NCBI GenBank assembly: GCA_937951485.1
Contig: CALEDJ010000028.1
Location: 1 to 64,000, forward strand
DNA length: 64,000 nucleotides
Direction of reading: 5' to 3'
Source: an uncultured bacterium
GTDB taxonomy: Bacteria > Hydrogenedentota > Hydrogenedentia > Hydrogenedentales > CAILVY01
The position numbers and the translations under genes are program-made. Shown piece by piece: positions 27,068 to 35,378 of this stretch. A model generated the notes under the pieces. That model did not search any database, was not told where the DNA came from, and saw only the letters and a program-made list of their open reading frames with translations. Numbering within the stretch: the stretch's first letter is position 1; each line of letters begins with the position of its first letter.

Positions 27068-28052
27068 GCGGACGACACGGATTGCGGGTCTGGCGCTGCT
27101 GCTGGCGTTGTCCGCCGTGTTCCTGCTGCCCTTCGTCTGGATGCTGTCCACATCGTTCAAACATGAGTCGCGCATCTTTCCGCCGCCCGGTCGTCCCCCG
27201 CAGTGGCTTCCCACCACAGATGTGCGCGACGCGGAGGGACGCATCATGGTCTGGTACCGGGGCGAAGCAGCGGCGGAATTGGGCGTGGACGAAGCGGGAC
27301 GCCATGAACTGCTGCTGGCGGACGGCAGGGTGGTCACCGCGCTCGACGAGGAAGTAGAGATCAAACAACGCATCGGATTGCACTGGCAGAACTACGTGCG
27401 CGCCTTCGAAATGATGAATTTCTTCCAGAATCTGCGCAACACCCTCTTCATCTGCTACATGACCGTGCTGGGAACGGTCATTTCCTCGTCGTTGGCGGCC
27501 TACAGTTTCGCGAGAATTCCCTGGAAGGGCCGCGAAGTGGTCTTCGTGGTGGTGTTGGCCACAATGATGATGCCCTACCAGGTAACGCTGATCCCCCTGT
27601 TTTCCGTGTACAGCGCATTGGGCTGGGTAGGCACCTTCAAACCGCTGATCGTGCCGTACTTCTTCGGCGTGCCGTTTTATATCTTTCTGTTGCGCCAGTT
27701 TTTCAAGGGCATCCCGGAGGATTTGAGCGCCGCTGCACGGATTGACGGATGCAGCGAATTCGGCATCTATGCGCGCATCATCCTGCCCCTGGCCAAGCCC
27801 GCCATCGCCACCACCGCCCTGTTCCAATTCCTGTTCCAGTGGGGCGATTTCCTGAATCCGCTGATTTACCTGCAAGATAGCCGCCAGTACACACTCGCCG
27901 TCGCCCTGCAGCAGTTTCAGAGCCAACATGAAAGTGCCTGGGGGCCGCTCATGGCGATGTCCACCGTAATCACCCTGCCGATCATTGTGCTGTTCTTCCT
28001 CACCCAGCGCACGTTCATCCAGGGCATCACCATGTCCGGCTTGAAAGGTTGA
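27057..28052 (+). CDS. Sugar ABC transporter permease, MalG/UgpE type
   Basis: The 331-residue permease pairs with the preceding one. The EAA motif is visible as EDLSAAARIDGCSEFGIYARIILP, split here as EDLSAAARIDGC then EFGIYARIILP. Between helix 1 and helix 2 there is a larger than usual extracytoplasmic loop of about 60 residues, with charged sequence such as TDVRDAEGRIMVWYRGEA; loops of this kind occur in some MalG homologues. It ends the operon, about 100 bp before the inositol-monophosphatase-family gene. Confidence 0.92.
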   Translation: MATERTTRIAGLALLLALSAVFLLPFVWMLSTSFKHESRIFPPPGRPPQWLPTTDVRDAEGRIMVWYRGEAAAELGVDEAGRHELLLADGRVVTALDEEVEIKQRIGLHWQNYVRAFEMMNFFQNLRNTLFICYMTVLGTVISSSLAAYSFARIPWKGREVVFVVVLATMMMPYQVTLIPLFSVYSALGWVGTFKPLIVPYFFGVPFYIFLLRQFFKGIPEDLSAAARIDGCSEFGIYARIILPLAKPAIATTALFQFLFQWGDFLNPLIYLQDSRQYTLAVALQQFQSQHESAWGPLMAMSTVITLPIIVLFFLTQRTFIQGITMSGLKG

Positions 28053-28149
28053 CACAACGGCGCTACTATGTTGTTGAATTCCTCGTTTTCACAAGGGACC
28101 AGTTTATCATAGCAACCGCCGCAGGATCGCCACGCCAGGAAGTTTTTTC

Positions 28150-28938
28150 ATGCGCGAAATTGATTTCATCGAGTTGTTCTTGAGAGAAAACGCCGCGTAC
28201 GTTCGCAACAAATTCAATGACAAGTCCGGTCTGACCGTAAGCACAAAGGCGCACGCCGGCGATCTGTTGACCGAGGTGGACCTGACCATTCAGAAGCGCT
28301 TTGTGGACAAGGTGACAGCGACATTTCCCGACGATATTGTGGTGGGGGAGGAGGGAGAATTCGCCCGCTATCCCCGCCCCGGCGAATCCCGCGTATGGGT
28401 TATCGATCCAATTGACGGCACCTACAACTTCGTCCGCGGACTATACCCCGTTTTTGGCATCTCCATCGCCTTCACTGTAAACGGTGAATGCATTGCCGGC
28501 GGCGTGCTCCTGCCCATGAGCGACGACTTGTTTCTCGCTGAGCGCGGTTCCGGCAGTTACCATAATGGACACCGTCTGCGCGTCTCTGACGTGAGACAGG
28601 CGAACGAAGCGTGCATTCAGGTGGATTTCAGCGACCTGGAAGACCGCAAAGCCCTTATCAAAAGGGCATTGGACATGCTGCGGACGGTGGGGCAATTGCG
28701 CAGCATCGGTTCGGCGGTCGCCTCCATCTGCCAGGTGGCGATGGGGGAGGCCGAAGGATACCTGCACATGAGCCTCTGCCCGTGGGATTACGCCGCATCG
28801 CAACTAATCGTCGAAGAAGCCGGGGGCATGGCCAGCCGCCTCGACGGAAGCCCCCTGAGGCTTTTTGACAACCGCTCCGGCGTGCTTATCACCAACGGCG
28901 CCATCCACCGCGAAATGCTCGGCCTGATCACGCCGTAA
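28150..28938 (+). CDS. Inositol monophosphatase family phosphatase
   Basis: The 262-residue product has the full metal-dependent phosphatase signature: VGEEGEF (E67/E68), WVIDPIDGTYNFVRG (D86, D89) and WDYAASQLIVEEAGG. Family members hydrolyse inositol phosphates, fructose-1,6-bisphosphate, histidinol phosphate or PAP with Mg2+, and the substrate is not decided by these motifs. It lies downstream of the ABC importer and converges on the cyclo-ligase gene across the 9-bp repeat array. Confidence 0.92.
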   Translation: MREIDFIELFLRENAAYVRNKFNDKSGLTVSTKAHAGDLLTEVDLTIQKRFVDKVTATFPDDIVVGEEGEFARYPRPGESRVWVIDPIDGTYNFVRGLYPVFGISIAFTVNGECIAGGVLLPMSDDLFLAERGSGSYHNGHRLRVSDVRQANEACIQVDFSDLEDRKALIKRALDMLRTVGQLRSIGSAVASICQVAMGEAEGYLHMSLCPWDYAASQLIVEEAGGMASRLDGSPLRLFDNRSGVLITNGAIHREMLGLITP

Positions 28939-28961
28939 TCCCTCCGATCGCCAACCTATCC

Positions 28962-29145
28962 GGTCCATCCGACCGGCCCAGCCCGTCCAACATGTCCGAC
29001 TGGTCTGACCCGTCCGACTGGTCCGACATGTCCGACCCGTCCGACCCGTCAGACCGGCCCAGCCCGTCCAACATGTCCGACTGGTCCGACTGGTCCGACA
29101 TGTCCGACTGGTCCGACCCGTCCGACCCGTCCGACCCGTCCGACT
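28962..29145. repeat. 9-bp minisatellite, consensus GTCCGAC(T/C)(G/C)
   Basis: About twenty degenerate copies of a 9-mer such as GTCCGACTG or GTCCGACCC fill the gap between two convergent genes. A higher-order unit repeats at 81 bp (nine 9-mers): GACCGGCCCAGCCCGTCC at 28971 recurs at 29052. A three-copy version lies at 865-898. Open frames through it would give Ser-Asp-rich peptides but have no start signals; I regard it as noncoding. Confidence 0.9.
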
Positions 29146-29148
29146 GCC

Positions 29149-29727
29149 TTACCTGCCCGGCGCCCCGGCGCACCGAATAACCCGCTCTTCCGTGATAACC
29201 CACTGCACCGGCCGATCATGGGGCTGCGACTGGAAATCATCGGTGATCTGAAATTCGTAGGCCAACCCCGCCGTAGTCCCCGAAAACCCGGCCAGAAATC
29301 GGTCATAATACCCCGCGCCGTAGCCTATCCGGTATCCATCCAAGCGAAACGCAATGCCGGGCACGATGCACAACGCCGCGCTCGATATCGTCCTGACCAG
29401 CGGCAGCGATTCCGGGGGTTCCAGAACATCAAAAGGGCCCCGTTCAAGCGTTTCCAGGACATCCAGTCGCCGCCAATCCATCAGTCGCGACGGCAGCGCC
29501 TTGGGAACCAATACCTCCCGCCCGGCAGCAAGCAGTTCCCGGATAAGGCCGCAGGTATCCACTTCATGGTCTTTGGAAGCCACATAGGTCAGTATCTGCG
29601 GAGCATCCCGGAAGACATCCAGCGTTTTCAGGCGGTGGAGGATGGCGGCGCTTCGTTTCGCCGCTTCCTCGGAGGACAATTCGCGGCGTTTCTCGAGGAG
29701 TTGTCGGCGCAGTTCCTGTTTCTCCAT
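29149..29727 (-). CDS. 5-formyltetrahydrofolate cyclo-ligase
   Basis: The 192-residue enzyme uses ATP to convert 5-formyl-THF to 5,10-methenyl-THF, returning the storage form to the one-carbon pool. Landmarks are [19 protein letters not shown] (ATP-binding N-terminus), VLVPKALP, and [15 protein letters not shown], the family signature. The start at 29727 follows GAGGAG at good distance; the frame remains open upstream but no second ribosome site is seen. The 3' end abuts the minisatellite. In many bacteria this gene lies next to 6S RNA, but I could not identify 6S here. Confidence 0.93.
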   Translation of the reverse strand: MEKQELRRQLLEKRRELSSEEAAKRSAAILHRLKTLDVFRDAPQILTYVASKDHEVDTCGLIRELLAAGREVLVPKALPSRLMDWRRLDVLETLERGPFDVLEPPESLPLVRTISSAALCIVPGIAFRLDGYRIGYGAGYYDRFLAGFSGTTAGLAYEFQITDDFQSQPHDRPVQWVITEERVIRCAGAPGR

Positions 29728-29878
29728 CCAACGGCTCCTCATACACGATGATGGGGGGGGCGTCCAAAATCCCCCTACAGGATGCAGAAAGTTCCCAGAC
29801 ACGGCAAGATTTTCTTTTTTCGTTCTGAAGGAAACAGGCCGCGCATGCGCAAACACAGCATTTTCCAAGGGATAGGCC

Positions 29879-29896
29879 TTGGCACAGACCTTGCAA
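29879..29896 (+). promoter_or_regulatory. Sigma54 (-24/-12) promoter of the flagellar operon
   Basis: TTGGCAC-N5-TTGCAA matches the RpoN consensus YTGGCACG-N4-TTGCW, with the GG and GC elements at correct spacing. It points toward flgF, whose ATG is about 178 bp downstream. Sigma54 control of middle flagellar genes is well known in proteobacteria and planctomycetes-like groups; an enhancer-binding regulator would be needed. Confidence 0.75.
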
Positions 29897-29947
29897 TTAC
29901 CCTGATGCAGGCTTGGCTCCCATCCGAGTCTGTCTTCGTGAGTGGTT

Positions 29948-30013
29948 GGCCCGGCGCACAGGAGCGCTTTCCCATTGGCGCTCCGGAATCCGTCGCTGGA
30001 ATCTGCGCGGGCC
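29948..30013 (+). promoter_or_regulatory. Stable nested hairpin in the flagellar 5' leader
   Basis: In the predicted transcript GGCCCGGCGCA (29948-29958) pairs with TGCGCGGGCC (30004-30013) with one bulge, enclosing a second hairpin, GGAGCGC (29961-29967) with GCGCTCC (29978-29984). It lies between the sigma54 promoter and flgF. Function unknown; it could affect mRNA stability or translation. Confidence 0.5.
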
Positions 30014-30073
30014 TTCCTTGGGTGAACCGCTCCTTGGGGCGATGCGATAGAACGGAAGGCATGGAGCAATGCG

Positions 30074-30832
30074 ATGATTCAGGGGTTATACACGGCGGCA
30101 GGGGGCATGCTGGCGGTGGAAACCAGGCAATTCACAATCGCCAACAACATCGCCAATGCAGCGACAACGGGTTACAAACGGCAGTCGCCGGTGCAACTCG
30201 GTTTCTATCAGGTTTTTTCACGATCATTGCGCCGTCCATTCCATTTTGACATTGCACCCGCCCCCGCCGGCGGGGTGAAGGTGGTGGAGACCTACCCCGA
30301 TCTGAACGGCGGCGTGCTGCGCACCACCGAAAACCCCCTGCATGTGGCACTGCAAGGGCCAGGCTTTTTCGTGGTGGATACCCCACGCGGGCCGCGCTAC
30401 ACCCGCGCCGGCGATTTCACTGCGGATCAGGCGGGAAACCTCGCCACACAGAACGGCCATGTGGTGCAAAGCGTGACCGGACAACCCATCGCCGTGCGTG
30501 GCGGGGTCGTGAACATTGACCGCGAAGGCCGTGTCAGCGTGAATGGCGCGCCCACCGGGCAAATCCGCGTGGTTGAATTCGAGTCGCCGCACCGATTGAC
30601 GCGCGAAGGCGACAGCCTCTTTGCGGCCTCGGACGAGACTGCCGCCCGCATGGCGGCGCCGGCGAACACCACCGTCGAGCAAAACCAGGTGGAAATGTCC
30701 AATGTCAACCTGCCCCGCGAAATGACCATGATGCTGCTGGGCATGCGCGCCTATGAAGCGAACCAGCGGGTAATTCAGGCGTTTGATGCAACAATGGGCC
30801 GTCTCATTGAGAGCGTCGGCATGCCTTTGTGA
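30074..30832 (+). CDS. flgF: Flagellar basal-body rod protein FlgF
   Basis: The 252-residue proximal/distal-rod junction protein begins with the rod-family N-terminus MIQGLYTAAGGMLAVE and TIANNIANAATTGYKRQ, has PLHVALQGPGFFVVDTPRGP in the middle, and ends with the conserved helix YEANQRVIQAFDATM. Order before flgG and overall length favour FlgF over FlgG. It is the first gene after the sigma54 promoter. The product lacks a cleaved signal and is exported by the flagellar type III apparatus. Confidence 0.9.
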   Translation: MIQGLYTAAGGMLAVETRQFTIANNIANAATTGYKRQSPVQLGFYQVFSRSLRRPFHFDIAPAPAGGVKVVETYPDLNGGVLRTTENPLHVALQGPGFFVVDTPRGPRYTRAGDFTADQAGNLATQNGHVVQSVTGQPIAVRGGVVNIDREGRVSVNGAPTGQIRVVEFESPHRLTREGDSLFAASDETAARMAAPANTTVEQNQVEMSNVNLPREMTMMLLGMRAYEANQRVIQAFDATMGRLIESVGMPL

Positions 30833-30849
30833 TGCTTGGAGGGTAAACA

Positions 30850-31641
30850 ATGATTCGTTCCATGTTCACCGCCGCAACGGGGATGATCGCCCAGCAAATG
30901 AACATTGACAGCATCGCCCACAACCTGGCGAACGTCAACACCACCGGTTTCAAGAAAAGCCGCGTGAATTTTCAGGACCTTCTGTACGAAACCATCAAAC
31001 CCGCAGGCAGCGAAACCCAGGCGGGCACGACCATCCCTGAAGGCATCCAAATCGGCCACGGCGTGCGGCCTTCCGCCATCGCAAAGGTCTTCTCCCCCGG
31101 CGCGGCCATCCAGACCGGCAACCCCCTCGACTTAATGATCGAAGGCGACGGCTTCTTCCAGGTGGAAATGCCGGACGGCACCATCGCCTACACGCGGGAT
31201 GGTTCATTTAAGATCAACCAGGATGGCGTAATCATGACCGCGGACGGCTATCCGCTCAGCCCCGGCATCACCATCCCCACAGACGCCGAATTAGTGAGCA
31301 TCGGTTCCGATGGCACCATATCCGCGCGGGTCCCCGGCGACAACACGCCGCAGACCCTCGGCACGCTGCAACTGGTGCGCTTCTCGAATCCTGCGGGGCT
31401 GGATGCGCGCCTCGGCCGCAACCTGCTGCTGGAAACCCAGGCCTCCGGTCCGCCCAATACGGGCGATCCCGGCCTGGACGGCCTCGGCACGCTTGCCCAA
31501 GGTTTCCTCGAAAACTCCAATGTCCAGGTCGTGGAGGAAATCCTCCAGATGATCATCGCGCAACGCGCTTATGAAGCAAATTCCCGGGTCATTCAGACCT
31601 CCGACGACATGTTGCAGACAGCGAATAATGTCCGCAGGTAA
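30850..31641 (+). CDS. flgG: Flagellar distal rod protein FlgG
   Basis: The 263-residue product has the standard N-terminus (SMFTAATGMIAQQMNIDSI, NLANVNTTGFKKSRVNFQDL), the FlgG-specific segment (PEGIQIGHGVRPSAIAKVF, PLDLMIEGDGFFQVEMP), and the C-terminal helix ending RAYEANSRVIQTSDDMLQ. It builds the distal rod crossing the periplasm. GGAGGG precedes the ATG. The gap to flgF is 17 bp. Confidence 0.96.
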   Translation: MIRSMFTAATGMIAQQMNIDSIAHNLANVNTTGFKKSRVNFQDLLYETIKPAGSETQAGTTIPEGIQIGHGVRPSAIAKVFSPGAAIQTGNPLDLMIEGDGFFQVEMPDGTIAYTRDGSFKINQDGVIMTADGYPLSPGITIPTDAELVSIGSDGTISARVPGDNTPQTLGTLQLVRFSNPAGLDARLGRNLLLETQASGPPNTGDPGLDGLGTLAQGFLENSNVQVVEEILQMIIAQRAYEANSRVIQTSDDMLQTANNVRR

Positions 31642-31694
31642 ACCTGACCGCAATCGAATCCTGTAAGGCTTTCAGAACCTCACGGGGATGAGCA

Positions 31695-32699
31695 ATGAGC
31701 GCCATGTCAGCAACAAGATCAAGCATTTCCAGAACAACCACCGGCAACGCCCCGCGCCGATATGCGATGACGGTCTTCATCGCGGCCATGGGATGCTGCT
31801 GCGCCCATGCCGCCACGGACACTGTGACGCTGTTGGAAGAAGCGCAGGTGCGCGGGCCGAAAGTAACGCTGGGCGAGGTGGCGGCCATTGAAGGCGTCAA
31901 TGCGGAGGCGTTGTCGGCCATTGAAGTGATTGCCGCGCCGGCCCCGGGTTCGGCAAAGCCCGTGTATGCCTCGCTCGTGGAATCGCGGGTCCGCGCATCT
32001 GGCTTTGATCCGCGCACTGTCGCCATCAAGGGCGCGAACCGCGTCCTCGCCACGACATCCTACTCGCCCGTTTCCCGCGAGGCGATAGCCGAATCGCTGC
32101 GCCGGCACATCCTGCTGGAAATGCCGTGGGACCCCCGCGATACGGAGGTGGACGTGCCGCCGCCGCTGAACGACTTCATTGCTCCGGAAGGCGAGGTGCA
32201 AATTGCATGGCGCGCCAGTCCGCAGTACCGCTATGTGGGCGCGGGCGCCTTCACCGGAGAAATTCTCGTGGATGGCCGCGTGCACCGGACACTGTTGTGC
32301 CGCGCAACCGTCGAGCCGTATGTCACCGTTGCGACGGCGATGAGCGACATTCCCCGGGGCCGAACCATTTCACCTGCCGACATCGAACTCCGCAAGGTGG
32401 CGCTGAGCACGGCCCCCCAGGGCGCCGTAACGCGCATCGAGGACCTCACCGGCATGGTCGCCACAAAAACCATCTTCCCCGGTCAAATCCTGACCACGCG
32501 CATGGTGGACATGCCGGTGCTCGTGCGTCGCAGACAAACCGTGCCCGTTGAACTGCGATCCGGCGCAGTGCACGTTCGCGGACAGGCCATCGCGCTGACG
32601 GACGCCCGCGTCGGAGACATAGTGGCTTGTGTCAACCCCAATTCCAGAGAGCAATTCTACGGCGTTGTCCGCCCGGATGGCGTCGTGGTGGTGCAGTAG
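31695..32699 (+). CDS. flgA: Flagellar P-ring assembly chaperone FlgA
   Basis: The 334-residue product carries an exported N-terminal part (hydrophobic MTVFIAAMGCCCAHAA, from residue 25) and the C-terminal SAF/FlgA domain: VTVATAMSDIPRGRTISPAD, IELRKVALST, TIFPGQILTTRMVDMPVL and RRRQTVPVELRSGAVHVRGQA. FlgA helps FlgI polymerise into the P ring in the periplasm. The ATG at 31695 follows GGGGATGAG; an internal ATG at 31767 at the signal peptide is also possible. It is followed by flgH and flgI, as is usual. Confidence 0.9.
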   Translation: MSAMSATRSSISRTTTGNAPRRYAMTVFIAAMGCCCAHAATDTVTLLEEAQVRGPKVTLGEVAAIEGVNAEALSAIEVIAAPAPGSAKPVYASLVESRVRASGFDPRTVAIKGANRVLATTSYSPVSREAIAESLRRHILLEMPWDPRDTEVDVPPPLNDFIAPEGEVQIAWRASPQYRYVGAGAFTGEILVDGRVHRTLLCRATVEPYVTVATAMSDIPRGRTISPADIELRKVALSTAPQGAVTRIEDLTGMVATKTIFPGQILTTRMVDMPVLVRRRQTVPVELRSGAVHVRGQAIALTDARVGDIVACVNPNSREQFYGVVRPDGVVVVQ

Positions 32700-32711
32700 G
32701 GAGGAAGAGCG

Positions 32712-33338
32712 ATGCGATGGAAACTCCTCATTGCGGCAGGCGTGACGCTGGCGGCAACCGCAGCGGCGGACTCATTGTTTCAACTGGAATCCTCACAGTC
32801 CGGCACCCTGATTTCCGAGCGCCGCAACCGCTTCGAGCCGGGCGACGTCATCACCGTGCTGGTGAATGAGCGGATTGACGCCTCCACCACTGCCGACACC
32901 AACGTCAAGAAGGAATCCGATGTGGAGGCGAAAACCCCCACCGCCCAAAACAGGTTTTTCGTATCCAATGACGGCCTGAACATCCTCAACCCCGATGAAC
33001 TTCCGAACTGGAACATCGAAGTCGAGAATGAAACCAAGGCGCGCGGAAGAACCGTGCGTAGAAGCACACTGAACACCGCTGTCAGTTGCATCGTCAAACA
33101 GGTCTATCCTAACGGCAACATGCTGATTGAAGGAGAGAAGGTGTTGTCCGTCAACCGCGAGGATTCTTCCATATTTCTCAGCGGCATCGTCCGGTCCAGG
33201 GATGTCACCCCGGCCAATACCGTCACCTCATCACAAGTGGCCAACATGCAATTAAGACTGCGAGGCAAGGGGCCGCTGTGGAACAACCAACGCCGGGGCC
33301 TGTTCACCCGATTGCTGGACTGGATTTCGCCGTTCTGA
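32712..33338 (+). CDS. flgH: Flagellar L-ring protein FlgH, without lipobox
   Basis: The 208-residue product has the FlgH core: EPGDVITVLVNERIDASTTAD, ending with VTPANTVTSSQVANMQLRLRGKGP. It forms the outer-membrane bushing of the flagellum. Typical FlgH is a lipoprotein, but here the signal peptide (MRWKLLIAAGVTLAATAAADS) has no cysteine at the cleavage site, so acylation is not expected. GGAGGAAGAG precedes the ATG. flgA is 12 bp upstream and flgI 18 bp downstream. Confidence 0.9.
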   Translation: MRWKLLIAAGVTLAATAAADSLFQLESSQSGTLISERRNRFEPGDVITVLVNERIDASTTADTNVKKESDVEAKTPTAQNRFFVSNDGLNILNPDELPNWNIEVENETKARGRTVRRSTLNTAVSCIVKQVYPNGNMLIEGEKVLSVNREDSSIFLSGIVRSRDVTPANTVTSSQVANMQLRLRGKGPLWNNQRRGLFTRLLDWISPF

Positions 33339-33356
33339 GAAGGAGTAAATGCGACG

Positions 33357-34496
33357 GTGAGACATGACATGAATGAAATCCCGAATGGGGCGCCGTATGG
33401 CCGCCTGTTCATGTGCATCTGTCTGATTGCCGCGCTGCTGGCGACGGCAGGCGATGCGCGCGCGGCGCGCCTGGGGGACCTGTGCGATGTCCAGGGTGTG
33501 CGCGGCAACATCCTGAAGGGAATCGGCATTGTGGTGGGGCTGGCCGGCACAGGCGACAAAGCGCCGGCGGCGGTTACCGCGCAACAGCGCATGCTTGAAC
33601 GGCTCGGCATTGATGTCGAAAGCATGAAAGAATTGAAGAGCAACAATTCCGCCATTGTGGCGGTCACCGCGGTGCTCCCGGCATTCGCCAAGGAAGGCAC
33701 CCGCATTGACGTCAAAGTGGATTCCATGTATGACTGCAAGAGCCTGGAAGGCGGCATGCTGCTGGAGACCCATCTGACGGGGCCGGGCATGGGGGAGACC
33801 GTCTATGCCGTGGCGCAGGGGCCGGTCTCGGTCGGCGGGTTCAATGTCGGCGGCGGCGGCGCGGGGGCGCGACGCAACCACGTAACCGCAGGCCGCATCC
33901 CCATGGGCGCACATGTGGAGCGTGAAGCGCCTTCGCGCATCACGGACGGTGAGCGCATCACGCTGCTGCTGAAGCGCCCCGATTTCGGTACGGCCAATGC
34001 CATTCAGCAGGCGCTCAACGCATTGCACGGCCCTGAAACCGCTGTTGCCCTGGGCGCGGGCACGGTCCGTGTCACGATTCCGGAGACGGACCGCGCGGAC
34101 CTCATCGGCTTCATCGCCCGGCTGGAGGCGCTGAACATCGAAACGCGCCCGCCCACGCGGGTCGTGATCAATGAGCGCACCGGTACCATCGTGGTCGGGG
34201 GCGATGTGATGGTCAAACCCTGCCAGGTGGCCCATGGCAATCTCACCATGCGGATCACCGCCACGCCGCAGGTTACCCCGGCGCTGCCGTTCACCGACGT
34301 CCAGCCCGTCGTAACACAGATTACGGAACTGACCGTGGAAGAGCAGGAAGCGTATCTGATGCCGGTGCAGGGCACCTCGGCGGGCGATGTGGCGGCGGCA
34401 TTGAACCGCCTTCGCGTGACCCCGCGCGACATGATTTCCATCTTCCAGGCACTGCGCGAAGCAGGCGCGCTGGAAGCGGATTTGGAGGTAATGTAG
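33357..34496 (+). CDS. flgI: Flagellar P-ring protein FlgI
   Basis: The 379-residue exported protein forms the periplasmic ring around the rod. Landmarks are RLGDLCDVQGVRGNILKGIG, VVGLAGTGDKAP, NNSAIVAVTAVLPAFAKEG, IDVKVDSMYDCKSLEGG, RTGTIVVGGDVM and the C-terminal LNRLRVTPRDMISIFQALRE. The chosen GTG at 33357 lies after AAGGAG; an ATG at 33369 is possible. It is followed with a 1-base overlap by the rod-binding protein gene. The sequence is complete. Confidence 0.95.
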   Translation: MRHDMNEIPNGAPYGRLFMCICLIAALLATAGDARAARLGDLCDVQGVRGNILKGIGIVVGLAGTGDKAPAAVTAQQRMLERLGIDVESMKELKSNNSAIVAVTAVLPAFAKEGTRIDVKVDSMYDCKSLEGGMLLETHLTGPGMGETVYAVAQGPVSVGGFNVGGGGAGARRNHVTAGRIPMGAHVEREAPSRITDGERITLLLKRPDFGTANAIQQALNALHGPETAVALGAGTVRVTIPETDRADLIGFIARLEALNIETRPPTRVVINERTGTIVVGGDVMVKPCQVAHGNLTMRITATPQVTPALPFTDVQPVVTQITELTVEEQEAYLMPVQGTSAGDVAAALNRLRVTPRDMISIFQALREAGALEADLEVM

Positions 34497-34906
34497 TGCT
34501 CTACGTCAACCCAATCGCGGGGCAAACGGACTTCCGGGCGGACCCCGCCGACCTCGCGGCATTCCGGGAACACCGTGCGTTTCAGGAATTGGAACGCATT
34601 TTTCTGTATCAACTGGTCCGGGAAATGCGCAAGAGCACCAGGGAAGGTCTATTTGGAAAGTCCCGCGAACGCGAATTCTTCGAAGATATTTTCAACGACC
34701 ATCTGGCCGGCGTTCTGGCGGAATCAGGCGCGTTCGGCCTCGCCGCGCAGATGCAAGCGCAGTGCGATGCGGCGCAGGGGAGCGCCCGCCCCCCTCAGGA
34801 ATCACCGCCTGCGATTCCGCTTCCTTCTGCGCTGTCACACCGCATTGCGCAAGCCGACGCGGCGTCGGCGCATTTAGCGAAGAATTCTCCGGAGCACCGA
34901 AAATAA
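34496..34906 (+). CDS. flgJ: FlgJ N-terminal-type rod-binding protein
   Basis: The 136-residue product matches the rod-binding (rod-capping) domain of FlgJ: AFQELERIFLYQLVREMRKST, FFEDIFNDHLAGVLAESGAFGLAAQM. The muramidase domain found at the C-terminus in gammaproteobacteria is absent, as in many other phyla, so peptidoglycan cleavage must come from a separate enzyme. It starts at GTG overlapping the flgI stop codon by one base. The C-terminal 40 residues are low-complexity and Ala/Pro rich. Confidence 0.85.
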   Translation: MLYVNPIAGQTDFRADPADLAAFREHRAFQELERIFLYQLVREMRKSTREGLFGKSREREFFEDIFNDHLAGVLAESGAFGLAAQMQAQCDAAQGSARPPQESPPAIPLPSALSHRIAQADAASAHLAKNSPEHRK

Positions 34907-35003
34907 CACGATTGCGAAGGTGAAGGTAAAGAACAAGACATGTTTGCCGATATATGAAAACAAGGCGCGGCGCATCACGCGCCCGCCCCGCAAAGGAGCC
35001 GTC

Positions 35004-35378
35004 ATGCTTGATTTCCTTGCCATCAGCGCAGTGGGCAAAGCCTTTCAGGGCGCAGCCGATTTTGTGCGCGAACTGAAGCGCCCCCGCGTCAGCCGACAGG
35101 ACTTTTCCGCGATCCTGCGCCACGAAATGCAGCAACGACGCGCCGAGGCAAAGGACGGCGCGGAAACGAGCCGGGCATCGTCTCTGGCCGAAACTTTCAT
35201 AAAACAACGCGACGCCGACGGCAATCGTCGCATATCGCTGGCGGAAAGCGGTTTGGATCTAAAAACATTCGAGGCGGCGGACCTCAATGGCGACGGGGAA
35301 TTGTCGCCGCAGGAACTTCAGGCTTATCTCCTGAAACGGATTCAAACCGCCAGCGCCCAGGCATCAAATCATGGATGA
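35004..35378 (+). CDS. EF-hand domain protein in the flagellar operon
   Basis: From the ATG at 35004 (AAAGGAG upstream) the product is 124 residues. A helical N-terminal part is followed by two EF-hand calcium loops: DADGNRRISLAE and DLNGDGELSPQE, with Asp/Asn/Glu at ligand positions. There is no signal peptide, so it appears cytoplasmic unless exported through the flagellar system. It lies between flgJ and flgN and overlaps flgN by 8 bases. The flagellar role is inferred from context only; a Ca2+-responsive assembly factor is possible. Confidence 0.8.
   Translation: MLDFLAISAVGKAFQGAADFVRELKRPRVSRQDFSAILRHEMQQRRAEAKDGAETSRASSLAETFIKQRDADGNRRISLAESGLDLKTFEAADLNGDGELSPQELQAYLLKRIQTASAQASNHG

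Larger units (their letters stand above)
29728..30073. other. Divergent regulatory region between cyclo-ligase and flagellar operon
   Basis: These 346 bp carry no convincing gene. They hold the sigma54 promoter and a structured leader ahead of flgF (listed separately) and, on the minus strand, the cyclo-ligase promoter, which I could not locate. The AT-richer stretch 29805-29825 upstream of the sigma54 site is a possible activator-binding or bending region. Confidence 0.6.

Noticed and set aside
28928-29203. Ser-Asp-rich frames through the minisatellite
   Set aside because: No ribosome site and composition dictated by the 9-mer; treated as noncoding.
29728-30073. 6S RNA upstream of the cyclo-ligase gene
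   Set aside because: The gene neighbourhood suggested it, but no conserved 6S sequence or open rod structure could be recognised on the minus strand; the region better fits a sigma54 promoter and leader of the flagellar operon.
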